Notes: generated from the letters alone by a model not told the origin. 64,000 nucleotides of DNA from Eledone cirrhosa (GCA_964016885.1 OZ024744.1:23296798-23360797); one strand, 5' to 3'. Shown: positions 25,980 to 39,799, counted from the first letter of the stretch. Made by a program: numbers and translations.

Positions 25980-27144
25980 CAGCTGTTGTTAAAACGAGGC
26001 AGTTCTTAAGATTCAACTGTTGTTAAAACGAGTTTTATCTTAAGATTCAACTGTTATTAAACGAATCAGTTCTTGTGATTCAACTGTTGTTAAAACGAGT
26101 TTTATTTGAAGATTCAACTGTTGTTAAAACGAGTCAGTTCTTAAGATTCAACCGTTGTTAAAACGAGTTTTATCTTAAGATTCAGCTGTTGTCAAAACGA
26201 GTCAGTTCTTAAGATTCAACTGTTGGTAAAACGAGTTTTATTTGAAGATTCAACTGTTGTTAAAACGAGTCAGTTATTATGGTTGAACTGTTGTTAAAAC
26301 GAGTCAGTTCTTAAGATTCAACTGTTGTTAAAACGAGTTTTATCTTAAGATTCAACTGTTGTTAAAACGAGTCAGTTCTTAAGATTCAACTGTTGTTAAA
26401 ACGAGTTTTATTTGAAGATTCAACTGTTGTTAAAACGAGTCAGTTCTTAAGGTTGAACTGTTGATAAAACGAGTCAGTTCTTAAGATTCAACTGTTGTTA
26501 AAACGAGTTTAATCTTAAGATTCACCTGTTGTTAAACGAGTCAGTTCTTAAGATTCAGCTGTCGTTAAAACGAATCAGTTCTTAAGATTCAACTGTTGTT
26601 AAAACGAGTTTTATTTGAAGATTCAACTGTTGTTAAAATGAGTGAGTTCTTAAGGTTGAACTGTTGATAAAGCGAGTCAGTGGTTAAGATTCAACTGTTG
26701 TTAAAACGAGTTTTATCTTAAGATTCAGCTGTTGTTAAAACGAGTCAGTTCTTAAGATTCAACTGTTGTTAAAACGAGTTTTATCTTAAGATTCAACTGT
26801 TATTAAAACGAGTCAGTTCTTAAGATTCAACTGTTGTTAAAACGAGTTTATCTTAAGATTCAACTGTTGTTAAAACGAGTTTATCTTAAGATACAGTTGT
26901 TGTTAAAACGAATCAGTTCTTAAGATTCAACTGTTGTTAAAACGAGTTTTATTTGAAGATTCAACTGTTGTTAAAATGAGTCAGTTCTTAAGGTTGAACT
27001 GTTGATAAAACGACTCAGTTCTTAAGATTCAACTGTTGTTAAAACGAGTTTTATCTTAAGATTCAACTGTTATTAAAACGAGTCAGTTCTTAAGATTCAA
27101 CTGTTGTTAAAACGAGTTTTATCTTAAGATTCAAGTGTTGTTAA
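25980..27144 (+). repeat. Segment repeated from 6,194 bp upstream, copy 2
   Basis: Partner of 19,786-20,950. It links the mosaic zone to domain 3: beyond 27,144 the sequence goes on to gattcaaccgttg and aacgcgtttt, a combination that becomes a marker of domains 3 to 5. Confidence 0.75.
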
Positions 27145-27590
27145 AACGAGTCAGTTCTTAAGATTCAACCGTTGTTAAAACGCGTTTTATCTTAAGATTC
27201 AGCTGTTGTTAAAACGAGTCAGTTCTTAAGATTCAACTGTTGTTAAAACGAGTTTTATCTAAAGATTCAGCCGTTGTTAAAATGAGTCAGTTCTTAAGAT
27301 TCAACTGTTGTTAAAACGAGTCAGTTCTTAAAATTCAACTGTTGTTAAAACGAGTTTTATTTGAAGATTCAACTGTTGTTAAAACGAGTCAGTTCTTAAG
27401 GTTGAACTGTTGATAAAACGAGTCAGTTCTTAAGATTCAACTGTTGTTAAAACGAGTTTTATCTTAAGATTCAGCTGTTGTTAAAATGAGTCATTTCTTA
27501 AGATTCGGCTGTTGTTAAAACGAATCAGTTCTTAAGATTCAACTGTTGTTAAAACGAGTTTTATTTGAAGATTCAACTGTTGTTAAAACG

Positions 27591-28643
27591 AGTCAGTCCT
27601 TAATGTTGAACTGTTGATAAAACGAGTCAGTTCTTACGATTCAACTGTTGTTAAAACGAGTTTTATCTTAAGATTCAGCTGTTGTTAAAACGAGTCAGTT
27701 CTTAATATTCAACTGTTGTTAAAACGAGTTTTATCTTAAGATTCAACCGTTGTTAAAACGAATCCGTTCTTAAGATTCAACTGTTGTTAAAACGAGTTTT
27801 ATCTTCAGATTCAACTGTTGTTAAAACGAGTTTATCTTAAGATTCAGCTGTTGTTAAAACGAATCAGTTCTTAAGATTCAACTGCTGTTAAAACGAGTTT
27901 TATTTGAAGATTCAACTGTTGTTAAAACGAGTCAGTTCTTAAGGTTGAACTGTTGATAAAACGAGTCAGTTCTTACGATTCAACTGTTGTTAAAACGAGT
28001 TTTATCTTAAGATTCAGCTGTTGTTAAAACGAGTCAGTTCTTAAGATTCAACTGTTGTTAAAACGAGTTTTATCTTAAGATTCAACTGTTGTTAAAACGA
28101 ATCCGTTCTTAAGATTCAACTGTCGTTAAAACGAGTTTTATTTGAAGATTCAACTGTTGTTAAAATGAGACAGTTCTTAAGGTTGAACTGTTGATAAAAC
28201 GAGTCAGTTCTTAAGATTCAACTGTTGTTAAAACGAGTTTTATCTTAAGATTCAACTGTTATTAAAACGAGTCAGTTCTTAAGATTCAACTGTTGTTAAA
28301 ACGAGTTTTATTTGAAGATTCAACTGTTGTTAAAACGAGTCAGTTCTTAAGATTCAACCGTTGTTAAAACGAGTTTTATCTTAAGATTCAGCTGTTGTTA
28401 AAACGAGTCAGTTCTTAAGATTCAACTGTTGGTAAAACGAGTTTTATTTGAAGATTCAACTGTTGTTAAAACGAGTCAGTTCTTATGGTTGAACTGTTGT
28501 TAAAACGAGTCAGTTCTTAAGATTCAAATGTTGTTAAAACGAGTTTTATCTTAAGATTCAACTGTTGTTAAAACGAGTCAGTTCTTAAGATTCAACTGTT
28601 GTTAAAACGAGTTTTATTTGAAGATTCAACTGTTGTTAAAACG
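27591..28643 (+). repeat. 1,053-bp block, copy 1
   Basis: About 31 monomers from one gtccttaatgttg marker to the next. It contains two distinct gaatccgttc monomers, one followed later by atcttcag and one followed by caactgtcg, then aatgagacag and gttggtaaaac. The following 1,053 bp repeat this order. Confidence 0.75.
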
Positions 28644-29696
28644 AGTCAGTCCTTAATGTTGAACTGTTGATAAAACGAGTCAGTTCTTACGATTCAACTG
28701 TTGTTAAAACGAGTTTTATCTTAAGATTCAGCTGTTGTTAAAACGAGTCAGTTCTTAATATTCAACTGTTGTTAAAACGAGTTTTATCTTAAGATTCAAC
28801 CGTTGTTAAAACGAATCCGTTCTTAAGATTCAACTGTTGTTAAAACGAGTTTTATCTTCAGATTCAACTGTTGTTAAAACGAGTTTATCTTAAGATTCAG
28901 CTGTTGTTAAAACGAATCAGTTCTTAAGATTCAACTGTTGTTAAAACGAGTTTTATTTGAAGATTCAACTGTTGTTAAAACGAGTCAGTTCTTAAGGTTG
29001 AACTGTTGATAAAACGAGTCAGTTCTTACGATTCAACTGTTGTTAAAACGAGTTTTATCTTAAGATTCAGCTGTTGTTAAAACGAGTCAGTTCTTAAGAT
29101 TCAACTGTTGTTAAAACGAGTTTTATCTTAAGATTCAACTGTTGTTAAAACGAATCCGTTCTTAAGATTCAACTGTCGTTAAAACGAGTTTTATTTGAAG
29201 ATTCAACTGTTGTTAAAATGAGACAGTTCTTAAGGTTGAACTGTTGATAAAACGAGTCAGTTCTTAAGATTCAACTGTTGTTAAAACGAGTTTTATCTTA
29301 AGATTCAACTGTTATTAAAACGAGTCAGTTCTTAAGATTCAACTGTTGTTAAAACGAGTTTTATTTGAAGATTCAACTGTTGTTAAAACGAGTCAGTTCT
29401 TAAGATTCAACCGTTGTTAAAACGAGTTTTATCTTAAGATTCAGCTGTTGTTAAAACGAGTCAGTTCTTAAGATTCAACTGTTGGTAAAACGAGTTTTAT
29501 TTGAAGATTCAACTGTTGTTAAAACGAGTCAGTTCTTATGGTTGAACTGTTGTTAAAACGAGTCAGTTCTTAAGATTCAAATGTTGTTAAAACGAGTTTT
29601 ATCTTAAGATTCAACTGTTGTTAAAACGAGTCAGTTCTTAAGATTCAACTGTTGTTAAAACGAGTTTTATTTGAAGATTCAACTGTTGTTAAAACG
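28644..29696 (+). repeat. 1,053-bp block, copy 2
   Basis: Direct tandem copy of 27,591-28,643. The next block start, at 29,697, has the ordinary gttcttaaggttg in place of gtccttaatgttg, which closes the pair. Confidence 0.75.
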
Positions 29697-30511
29697 AGTC
29701 AGTTCTTAAGGTTGAACTGTTGATAAAACGAGTCAGTTCTTAAGATTCAACTGTTGTTAAAACGAGTTTAATCTTAAGATTCAGCTGTTGTTAAACGAGT
29801 CAGTTCTTAAGATTCAGCTGTCGTTAAAACGAATCAGTTCTTAAGATTCAACTGTTGTTAAAACGAGTTTTATTTGAAGATTCAACTGTTGTTAAAATGA
29901 GTCAGTTCTTAAGGTTGAACTGTTGATAAAACGACTCAGTTCTTAAGATTCAACTGTTGTTAAAACGAGTTTTATCTTAAGATTCAACTGTTATTAAAAC
30001 GAGTCAGTTCTTAAGATTCAACTGTTGTTAAAACGAGTTTTATCTTAAGATTCAAGTGTTGTTAAAACGAGTCAGTTCTTAAGATTCAACCGTTGTTAAA
30101 ACGCGTTTTATCTTAAGATTCAGCTGTTGTTAAAACGAGTCAGTTCTTAAGATTCAACTGTTGTTAAAACGAGTTTTATCTAAAGATTCAGCCGTTGTTA
30201 AAATGAGTCAGTTCTTAAGATTCAACTGTTGTTAAAACGAGTCAGTTCTTAAAATTCAACTGTTGTTAAAACGAGTTTTATTTGAAGATTCAACTGTTGT
30301 TAAAACGAGTCAGTTCTTAAGGTTGAACTGTTGATAAAACGAGTCAGTTCTTAAGATTCAACTGTTGTTAAAACGAGTTTTATCTTAAGATTCAGCTGTT
30401 GTTAAAATGAGTCATTTCTTAAGATTCGGCTGTTGTTAAAACGAATCAGTTCTTAAGATTCAACTGTTGTTAAAACGAGTTTTATTTGAAGATTCAACTG
30501 TTGTTAAAACG

Positions 30512-31564
30512 AGTCAGTCCTTAATGTTGAACTGTTGATAAAACGAGTCAGTTCTTACGATTCAACTGTTGTTAAAACGAGTTTTATCTTAAGATTCAGC
30601 TGTTGTTAAAACGAGTCAGTTCTTAATATTCAACTGTTGTTAAAACGAGTTTTATCTTAAGATTCAACCGTTGTTAAAACGAATCCGTTCTTAAGATTCA
30701 ACTGTTGTTAAAACGAGTTTTATCTTCAGATTCAACTGTTGTTAAAACGAGTTTATCTTAAGATTCAGCTGTTGTTAAAACGAATCAGTTCTTAAGATTC
30801 AACTGTTGTTAAAACGAGTTTTATTTGAAGATTCAACTGTTGTTAAAACGAGTCAGTTCTTAAGGTTGAACTGTTGATAAAACGAGTCAGTTCTTACGAT
30901 TCAACTGTTGTTAAAACGAGTTTTATCTTAAGATTCAGCTGTTGTTAAAACGAGTCAGTTCTTAAGATTCAACTGTTGTTAAAACGAGTTTTATCTTAAG
31001 ATTCAACTGTTGTTAAAACGAATCCGTTCTTAAGATTCAACTGTCGTTAAAACGAGTTTTATTTGAAGATTCAACTGTTGTTAAAATGAGACAGTTCTTA
31101 AGGTTGAACTGTTGATAAAACGAGTCAGTTCTTAAGATTCAACTGTTGTTAAAACGAGTTTTATCTTAAGATTCAACTGTTATTAAAACGAGTCAGTTCT
31201 TAAGATTCAACTGTTGTTAAAACGAGTTTTATTTGAAGATTCAACTGTTGTTAAAACGAGTCAGTTCTTAAGATTCAACCGTTGTTAAAACGAGTTTTAT
31301 CTTAAGATTCAGCTGTTGTTAAAACGAGTCAGTTCTTAAGATTCAACTGTTGGTAAAACGAGTTTTATTTGAAGATTCAACTGTTGTTAAAACGAGTCAG
31401 TTCTTATGGTTGAACTGTTGTTAAAACGAGTCAGTTCTTAAGATTCAAATGTTGTTAAAACGAGTTTTATCTTAAGATTCAACTGTTGTTAAAACGAGTC
31501 AGTTCTTAAGATTCAACTGTTGTTAAAACGAGTTTTATTTGAAGATTCAACTGTTGTTAAAACG
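30512..31564 (+). repeat. 1,053-bp block, copy 3
   Basis: Third copy of the block, 2,921 bp from copy 1 and 1,868 bp from copy 2. It ends at 31,565, where gttcttaaggttg replaces the marker, as at 29,697. Related but longer-spaced blocks start at 34,041, 37,025 and 39,603. Confidence 0.72.
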
Positions 31565-32969
31565 AGTCAGTTCTTAAGGTTGAACTGTTGATAAAACGAG
31601 TCAGTTCTTAAGATTCAACTGTTGTTAAAACGAGTTTAATCTTAAGATTCAGCTGTTGTTAAACGAGTCAGTTCTTAAGATTCAGCTGTCGTTAAAACGA
31701 ATCAGTTCTTAAGATTCAACTGTTGTTAAAACGAGTTTTATTTGAAGATTCAACTGTTGTTAAAATGAGTCAGTTCTTAAGGTTGAACTGTTGATAAAGC
31801 GAGTCAGTGGTTAAGATTCTACTGTTGTTAAAACGAGTTTTATCTTAAGATTCAGCTGTTGTTAAAACGAGTCAGTTCTTAAGATTCAACTGTTGTTAAA
31901 ACGAGTTTTATCTTAAGATTCAACTGTTATTAAAACGAGTCAGTTCTTAAGATTCAACTGTTGTTAAAACGAGTTTATCTTAAGATTCAACTGTTGTTAA
32001 AACGAGTTTTATCTTAAGATTCAACTGTTGTTAAAACGAGTCAGTTCTTAATATTCAACTGTTGTTAAAACGAGTCAGTTCTTAAGGTTGAACTGTTGAT
32101 AAAACGAGTCAGTTCTTACGATTCAACTGTTGTTAAAACGAGTTTTATCTTAAGATTCAGCTGTTGTTAAAACGAGTCAGTTCTTAAGATTCAACTGTTG
32201 TTAAAACGAGTTTTATCTTAAGATTCAACTGTTGTTAAAACGAATCCGTTCTTAAGATTCAACTGTCGTTAAAACGAGTTTTATTTTAAGATTCAACTGT
32301 TGTTAAAATGAGACAGTTCTTAAGGTTGAACTGTTGATAAAACGAGTCAGTTCTTAAGATTCAACTGTTGTTAAAACGAGTTTTATCTTAAGATTCAACT
32401 GTTATTAAAACGAGTCAGTTCTTAAGATTCAACTGTTATTAAAACGAGTTTTATCTTAAGATTCAACTGTTGTTAAAACGAGTTTTATCTTAAGATTCAA
32501 CTGTTGTTAAAACGAGTTTTATTTGAAGATTCAACTGTTGTTAAAATGAGACAGTTCTTAAGGTTGAACTGTTGATAAAACGAGTCAGTTCTTAAGATTC
32601 AACTGTTGTTAAAACGAGTTTTGTCTTAAGATTCAATTGTTGTTAAAACGAGTCAGTTCTTAAGATTCAACTGTTGTTAAAACGAGTTTTATTTGAAGAT
32701 TCAACTGTTGTTAAAACGAGTCAGTTCTTAAGATTCAACTGTTGTTAAAACGAGTTTTATCTTAAGATTCAACTGTTGTTAAAACGAGTCAGTTCTTAAG
32801 ATTCAACTGTTGTTAAAACGAGTCAGTTCTTAAGGTTGAACTGTTGATAAAACGAGTCAGTTCTTAAGATTCAAATGATGTTAAAACGAGTTTAATCTTA
32901 AGATTCAGCTGTTGTTAAACGAGTCAGTTCTTAAGATTCAGCTGTCGTTAAAACGAATCAGTTCTTAAG

Positions 32970-35953
32970 ATTCAACTGTTGTTAAAACGAGTTTTATTTG
33001 AAGATTCAACTGTTGTTAAAATGAGTCAGTTCTTAAGGTTGAACTGTTGATAAAGCGAGTCAGTGGTTAAGATTCAACTGTTGTTAAAACGAGTTTTATC
33101 TTAAGATTCAGCTGTTGTTAAAACGAGTCAGTTCTTAAGATTCAACTGTTGTTAAAACGAGTTTTATCTTAAGATTCAACTGTTATTAAAACGAGTCAGT
33201 TCTTAAGATTCAACTGTTGTTAAAACGAGTTTATCTTAAGATTCAACTGTTGTTAAAACGAGTTTATCTTAAGATACAGTTGTTGTTAAAACGAATCAGT
33301 TCTTAAGATTCAACTGTTGTTAAAACGAGTTTTATTTGAAGATTCAACTGTTGTTAAAATGAGTCAGTTCTTAAGGTTGAACTGTTGATAAAACGACTCA
33401 GTTCTTAAGATTCAACTGTTGTTAAAACGAGTTTTATCTTAAGATTCAACTGTTATTAAAACGAGTCAGTTCTTAAGATTCAACTGTTGTTAAAACGAGT
33501 TTTATCTTAAGATTCAAGTGTTGTTAAAACGAGTGTTATCTTAAGATTTAACTGTTGTTAAATGAATCAGTTCTTATGATTCAACTGTTGTTAAAAGGAG
33601 TTTTATTTGAAGATTCAACTGTTGTTAAAACGAGTCAGTTCTTAAGATTCAACCGTTGTTAAAACGCGTTTTATCTTAAGATTCAGCTGTTGTTAAAACG
33701 AGTCAGTTCTTAAGATTCAACTGTTGTTAAAACGAGTTTTATCTAAAGATTCAGCTGTTGTTAAAATGAGTCAGTTCTTAAGATTCAACTGTTGTTAAAA
33801 CGAGTCAGTTCTTAAAATTCAACTGTTGTTAAAACGAGTTTTATTTGAAGATTCAACTGTTGTTAAAACGAGTCAGTTCTTAAGATTCAACTGTTGTTAA
33901 AACGAGTTTTATCTTAAGATTCAGCTGTTGTTAAAACGAGTCATTTCTTAAGATTCGGCTGTTGTTAAAACGAATCAGTTCTTAAGATTCAACTGTTGTT
34001 AAAACGAGTTTTATTTGAAGATTCAACTGTTGTTAAAACGAGTCAGTCCTTAATGTTGAACTGTTGATAAAACGAGTCAGTTCTTACGATTCAACTGTTG
34101 TTAAAACGAGTTTTATCTTAAGATTCAGCTGTTGTTAAAACGAGTCAGTTCTTAATATTCAACTGTTGTTAAAACGAGTTTTATCTTAAGATTCAACCGT
34201 TGTTAAAACGAATCCGTTCTTAAGATTCAACTGTTGTTAAAACGAGTTTTATCTTCAGAATCAACTGTTGTTAAAACGAGTTTATCTTAAGATTCAGCTG
34301 TTGTTAAAACGAATCAGTTCTTAAGATTCAACTGTTGTTAAAACGAGTTTTATTTGAAGATTCAACTGTTGTTAAAACGAGTCAGTTCTTAAGGTTGAAC
34401 TGTTGATAAAACGAGTCAGTTCTTACGATTCAACTGTTGTTAAAACGAGTTTTATCTTAAGATTCAGCTGTTGTTAAAACGAGTCAGTTCTTAAGATTCA
34501 ACTGTTGTTAAAACGAGTTTTATCTTAAGATTCAACTGTTGTTAAAACGAATCCGTTCTTAAGATTCAACTGTCGTTAAAACGAGTTTTATTTGAAGATT
34601 CAACTGTTGTTAAAATGAGACAGTTCTTAAGGTTGAACTGTTGATAAAACGAGTCAGTTCTTAAGATTCAACAGTTGTGAAAACGAGTTTTATCTTAAGA
34701 TTCAACTGTTATTAAAACGAGTCAGTTCTTAAGATTCAACTGTTGTTAAAACGAGTTTTATCTTAAGATTCAACTGTTGTTAAAACGAGTTTTATCTTAA
34801 GATTCAACTGTTGTTAAAACGAGTTTTACTTGAAGATTCAACTGTTGTTAAAATGAGACAGTTCTTAAGGTTGAACTGTTGATAAAACGAGTCAGTTCTT
34901 AAGATTCAACTGTTGTTAAAACGAGTTTTGTCTTAAGATTCAATTTTTGTTAAAACGAGTCAGTTCTTAAGATTCAACTGTTGTTAAAACGAGTTTTGTC
35001 TTAAGATTCAATTGTTGTTAACACGAGTCAGTTCTTAAGATTCAACTGTTGTTAATACGAGTTTTATCTTAAGATTCAATTGTTGTTAAAACGAGTCAGT
35101 TCATAAGATTCAACTGTTGTTAAAACGAGTTATATCTTAAGATTCAGCTGTTGTTAAAACGAGTCAGTTCTTAAGATTCAAATGTTGTTAACACGAGTTT
35201 TATCTTAAGATTCATCTGTTGTTAAAACGAGTTTATCTTAAGATTCAGCTGTTGTTAAAACGAATCAGTTCTTAAGATTCAACTGTTGTTAAAACGAGTT
35301 TTATTTGAAGATTCAACTGTTGTTAAAATGAGTCAGTTCTTAAGGTTGAACTGTTGATAAAGCGAGTCAGTGGTTAAGATTCAACTGTTGTTAAAACGAG
35401 TTTTATCTTAAGATTCAGCTGTTGTTAAAACGAGTCAGTTCTTAAGATTCAACTGTTGTTAAAACGAGTTTTATCTTAAGATTCAACTGTTATTAAAACG
35501 AGTCAGTTCTTAAGATTCAACTGTTGTTAAAACGAGTTTATCTTAAGATTCAACTGTTGTTAAAACGAGTTTATCTTAAGATACAGTTGTTGTTAAAACG
35601 AATCAGTTCTTAAGATTCAACTGTTGTTAAAACGAGTTTTATTTGAAGATTCAACTGTTGTTAAAATGAGTCAGTTCTTAAGGTTGAACTGTTGATAAAA
35701 CGACTCAGTTCTTAAGATTCAACTGTTGTTAAAACGAGTTTTATCTTAAGATTCAAGTGTTGTTAAAACGAGTGTTATCTTAAGATTTAACTGTTGTTAA
35801 ATGAATCAGTTCTTATGATTCAACTGTTGTTAAAAGGAGTTTTATTTGAAGATTCAACTGTTGTTAAAACGAGTCAGTTCTTAAGATTCAACCGTTGTTA
35901 AAACGCGTTTTATCTTAAGATTCAGCTGTTGTTAAAACGAGTCAGTTCTTAAG
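32970..35953 (+). repeat. Domain 4: 2,984-bp HOR, copy 1
   Basis: Offsets of exactly 2,984 were measured with agtcagtggt (33,058 to 36,042 and 35,365 to 38,349), agattcggct (33,951 to 36,935) and agtcagtcct (34,041 to 37,025). About 88 monomers. It holds a run of gttttgtcttaag, gttaacacgag, gttaatacgag and gttcataag monomers (gttcataag at 35,099) that seeds the next domain. Confidence 0.8.
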
Positions 35954-38937
35954 ATTCAACTGTTGTTAAAACGAGTTTTATTTGAAGATTCAACTGTTGT
36001 TAAAATGAGTCAGTTCTTAAGGTTGAACTGTTGATAAAGCGAGTCAGTGGTTAAGATTCAACTGTTGTTAAAACGAGTTTTATCTTAAGATTCAGCTGTT
36101 GTTAAAACGAGTCAGTTCTTAAGATTCAACTGTTGTTAAAACGAGTTTTATCTTAAGATTCAACTGTTATTAAAACGAGTCAGTTCTTAAGATTCAACTG
36201 TTGTTAAAACGAGTTTATCTTAAGATTCAACTGTTGTTAAAACGAGTTTATCTTAAGATACAGTTGTTGTTAAAACGAATCAGTTCTTAAGATTCAACTG
36301 TTATTAAAACGAGTTTTATTTGAAGATTCAACTGTTGTTAAAATGAGTCAGTTCTTAAGGTTGAACTGTTGATAAAACGACTCAGTTCTTAAGATTCAAC
36401 TGTTGTTAAAACGAGTTTTATCTTAAGATTCAACTGTTATTAAAACGAGTCAGTTCTTAAGATTCAACTGTTGTTAAAACGAGTTTTATCTTAAGATTCA
36501 AGTGTTGTTAAAACGAGTGTTATCTTAAGATTTAACTGTTGTTAAATGAATCAGTTCTTATGATTCAACTGTTGTTAAAAGGAGTTTTATTTGAAGATTC
36601 AACTGTTGTTAAAACGAGTCAGTTCTTAAGATTCAACCGTTGTTAAAACGCGTTTTATCTTAAGATTCAGCTGTTGTTAAAACGAGTCAGTTCTTAAGAT
36701 TCAACTGTTGTTAAAACGAGTTTTATCTAAAGATTCAGCTGTTGTTAAAATGAGTCAGTTCTTAAGATTCAACTGTTGTTAAAACGAGTCAGTTCTTAAA
36801 ATTCAACTGTTGTTAAAACGAGTTTTATTTGAAGATTCAACTGTTGTTAAAACGAGTCAGTTCTTAAGATTCAACTGTTGTTAAAACGAGTTTTATCTTA
36901 AGATTCAGCTGTTGTTAAAACGAGTCATTTCTTAAGATTCGGCTGTTGTTAAAACGAATCAGTTCTTAAGATTCAACTGTTGTTAAAACGAGTTTTATTT
37001 GAAGATTCAACTGTTGTTAAAACGAGTCAGTCCTTAATGTTGAACTGTTGATAAAACGAGTCAGTTCTTACGATTCAACTGTTGTTAAAACGAGTTTTAT
37101 CTTAAGATTCAGCTGTTGTTAAAACGAGTCAGTTCTTAATATTCAACTGTTGTTAAAACGAGTTTTATCTTAAGATTCAACCGTTGTTAAAACGAATCCG
37201 TTCTTAAGATTCAACTGTTGTTAAAACGAGTTTTATCTTCAGAATCAACTGTTGTTAAAACGAGTTTATCTTAAGATTCAGCTGTTGTTAAAACGAATCA
37301 GTTCTTAAGATTCAACTGTTGTTAAAACGAGTTTTATTTGAAGATTCAACTGTTGTTAAAACGAGTCAGTTCTTAAGGTTGAACTGTTGATAAAACGAGT
37401 CAGTTCTTACGATTCAACTGTTGTTAAAACGAGTTTTATCTTAAGATTCAGCTATTGTTAAAACGAGTCAGTTCTTAAGATTCAACTGTTGTTAAAACGA
37501 GTTTTATCTTAAGATTCAACTGTTGTTAAAACGAATCCGTTCTTAAGATTCAACTGTCGTTAAAACGAGTTTTATTTGAAGATTCAACTGTTGTTAAAAT
37601 GAGACAGTTCTTAAGGTTGAACTGTTGATAAAACGAGTCAGTTCTTAAGATTCAACTGTTGTGAAAACGAGTTTTATCTTAAGATTCAACTGTTATTAAA
37701 ACGAGTCAGTTCTTAAGATTCAACTGTTGTTAAAACGAGTTTTATCTTAAGATTCAACTGTTGTTAAAACGAGTTTTATCTTAAGATTCAACTGTTGTTA
37801 AAACGAGTTTTATTTGAAGATTCAACTGTTGTTAAAATGAGACAGTTCTTAAGGTTGAACTGTTGATAAAACGAGTCAGTTCTTAAGATTCAACTGTTGT
37901 TAAAACGAGTTTTGTCTTAAGATTCAATTTTTGTTAAAACGAGTCAGTTCTTAAGATTCAACTGTTGTTAAAACGAGTTTTGTCTTAAGATTCAATTGTT
38001 GTTAACACGAGTCAGTTCTTAAGATTCAACTGTTGTTAATACGAGTTTTATCTTAAGATTCAATTGTTGTTAAAACGAGTCAGTTCATAAGATTCAACTG
38101 TTGTTAAAACGAGTTATATCTAAAGATTCAGCTGTTGTTAAAACGAGTCAGTTCTTAAGATTCAAATGTTGTTAACACGAGTTTTATCTTAAGATTCAAC
38201 TGTTGTTAAAACGAGTTTATCTTAAGATTCAGCTGTTGTTAAAACGAATCAGTTCTTAAGATTCAACTGTTGTTAAAACGAGTTTTATTTGAAGATTCAA
38301 CTGTTGTTAAAATGAGTCAGTTCTTAAGGTTGAACTGTTGATAAAGCGAGTCAGTGGTTAAGATTCAACTGTTGTTAAAACGAGTTTTATCTTAAGATTC
38401 AGCTGTTGTTAAAACGAGTCAGTTCTTAAGATTCAACTGTTGTTAAAACGAGTTTTATCTTAAGATTCAACTGTTATTAAAACGAGTCAGTTCTTAAGAT
38501 TCAACTGTTGTTAAAACGAGTTTATCTTAAGATTCAACTGTTGTTAAAACGAGTTTATCTTAAGATACAGTTGTTGTTAAAACGAATCAGTTCTTAAGAT
38601 TCAACTGTTGTTAAAACGAGTTTTATTTGAAGATTCAACTGTTGTTAAAATGAGTCAGTTCTTAAGGTTGAACTGTTGATAAAACGACTCAGTTCTTAAG
38701 ATTCAACTGTTGTTAAAACGAGTTTTATCTTAAGATTCAAGTGTTGTTAAAACGAGTGTTATCTTAAGATTTAACTGTTGTTAAATGAATCAGTTCTTAT
38801 GATTCAACTGTTGTTAAAAGGAGTTTTATTTGAAGATTCAACTGTTGTTAAAACGAGTCAGTTCTTAAGATTCAACCGTTGTTAAAACGCGTTTTATCTT
38901 AAGATTCAGCTGTTGTTAAAACGAGTCAGTTCTTAAG
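35954..38937 (+). repeat. Domain 4: 2,984-bp HOR, copy 2
   Basis: Direct tandem copy of 32,970-35,953. It differs by substitutions such as cagctattg near 37,450 (cagctgttg in copy 1) and by indels: gttcataag is 2,994 bp apart in the two copies (35,099 and 38,093) instead of 2,984. The copies part near 38,940, where gagttttatctaaag replaces gagttttatttgaag. Confidence 0.8.
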
Positions 38938-39350
38938 ATTCAACTGTTGTTAAAACGAGTTTTATCTAAAGATTCAGCTGTTGTTAAAATGAGTCAGTTC
39001 TTAAGATTCAACTGTTGTTAAAACGAGTTTTATCTTAAGATTCAAGTGTTGTTAAAACGAGTGTTATCTTAAGATTTAACTGTTGTTAAATGAATCAGTT
39101 CTTATGATCCAACTGTTGTTAAAAGGAGTTTTATTTGAAGATTCAACTGTTGTTAAAACGAGTCAGTTCTTAAGATTCAACCGTTGTTAAAACGCGTTTT
39201 ATCTTAAGATTCAGCTGTTGTTAAAACGAGTCAGTTCTTAAGATTCAACTGTTGTTAAAACGAGTTTTATCTAAAGATTCAGCTGTTGTTAAAATGAGTC
39301 AGTTCTTAAGATTCAACTGTTGTTAAAACGAGGCAGTTCTTAAAATTCAA
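38741..39350 (+). repeat. 305-bp tandem pair
   Basis: The stretch starting gtgttgttaa at 38,741 restarts at 39,046, 305 bp later (nine monomers). Both copies carry gagtgttatc, aaatgaatcag, ttaaaaggag, gattcaaccg and aacgcgtttt in the same order. Copy 2 has gatccaactg where copy 1 has gattcaactg. A further copy of this run lies at about 44,430-44,740, just before the gap. Confidence 0.78.
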
Positions 39351-39799
39351 CTGTTGTTAAAACGAGTTTTATTTGAAGATTCAAATGTTGTTAAAACGAG
39401 TCAGTTCTTAAGGTTGAACTGTTGATAAAACGAGTCAGTTCTTAAGATTCAACTGTTGTTAAAACGAGTTTTATCTTAAGATTCAGCTGTTGTTAAAACG
39501 AGTCATTTCTTCAGATTCAGCTGTTGTTAAAACGAATCAGTTCTTAAGATTCAACTGTTGTTAAAACGAGTTTTATTTGAAGATTCAACTGTTGTTAAAA
39601 CGAGTCAGTCCTTAATGTTGAACTGTTGATAAAACGAGTCAGTTCTTACGATTCAACTGTTGTTAAAACGAGTTTTATCTTAAGATTCAGCTGTTGTTAA
39701 AACGAGTCAGTTCTTAAGATTCAACTGTTGTTAAAACGAGTTTTATCTTAAGATTCAACCGTTGTTAAAACGAATCCGTTCTTAAGATTCAACTGTTGT

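Larger units (their letters stand above)
19072..26900 (+). repeat. Domain 2: rearranged mosaic of HOR fragments
   Basis: The regular 3.4-kb period breaks down. Pieces of the domain 1 unit appear out of order: the atcttcaaattc monomer at 19,471, 19,538 and 19,775; the truncated monomer near 22,755; a block like aatgagctta, but with aacgagctta, near 23,146; and anchor I once more at 24,824, 5,752 bp after the previous one. These are mixed with monomers typical of domain 3, such as gataaagcgagtcagtgg at about 20,475. No unique DNA separates the pieces. This looks like a zone where unequal exchange joined two HOR lineages. Confidence 0.75.
26900..32970 (+). repeat. Domain 3: HOR region with 1,053- and 2,921-bp spacing
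   Basis: The marker agtcagtccttaatgttg starts at 27,591, 28,644 and 30,512, giving spacings of 1,053 and 1,868 (together 2,921). The exact 2,921 offset is confirmed by agattcggct (27,501 and 30,422) and cgactcag (27,011 and 29,932). So 27,591-28,643 is tandemly duplicated as 28,644-29,696, and the larger stretch from about 26,900 to 28,643 recurs at about 29,820-31,564. From about 31,600 to 32,970 the order is again irregular. Confidence 0.8.
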
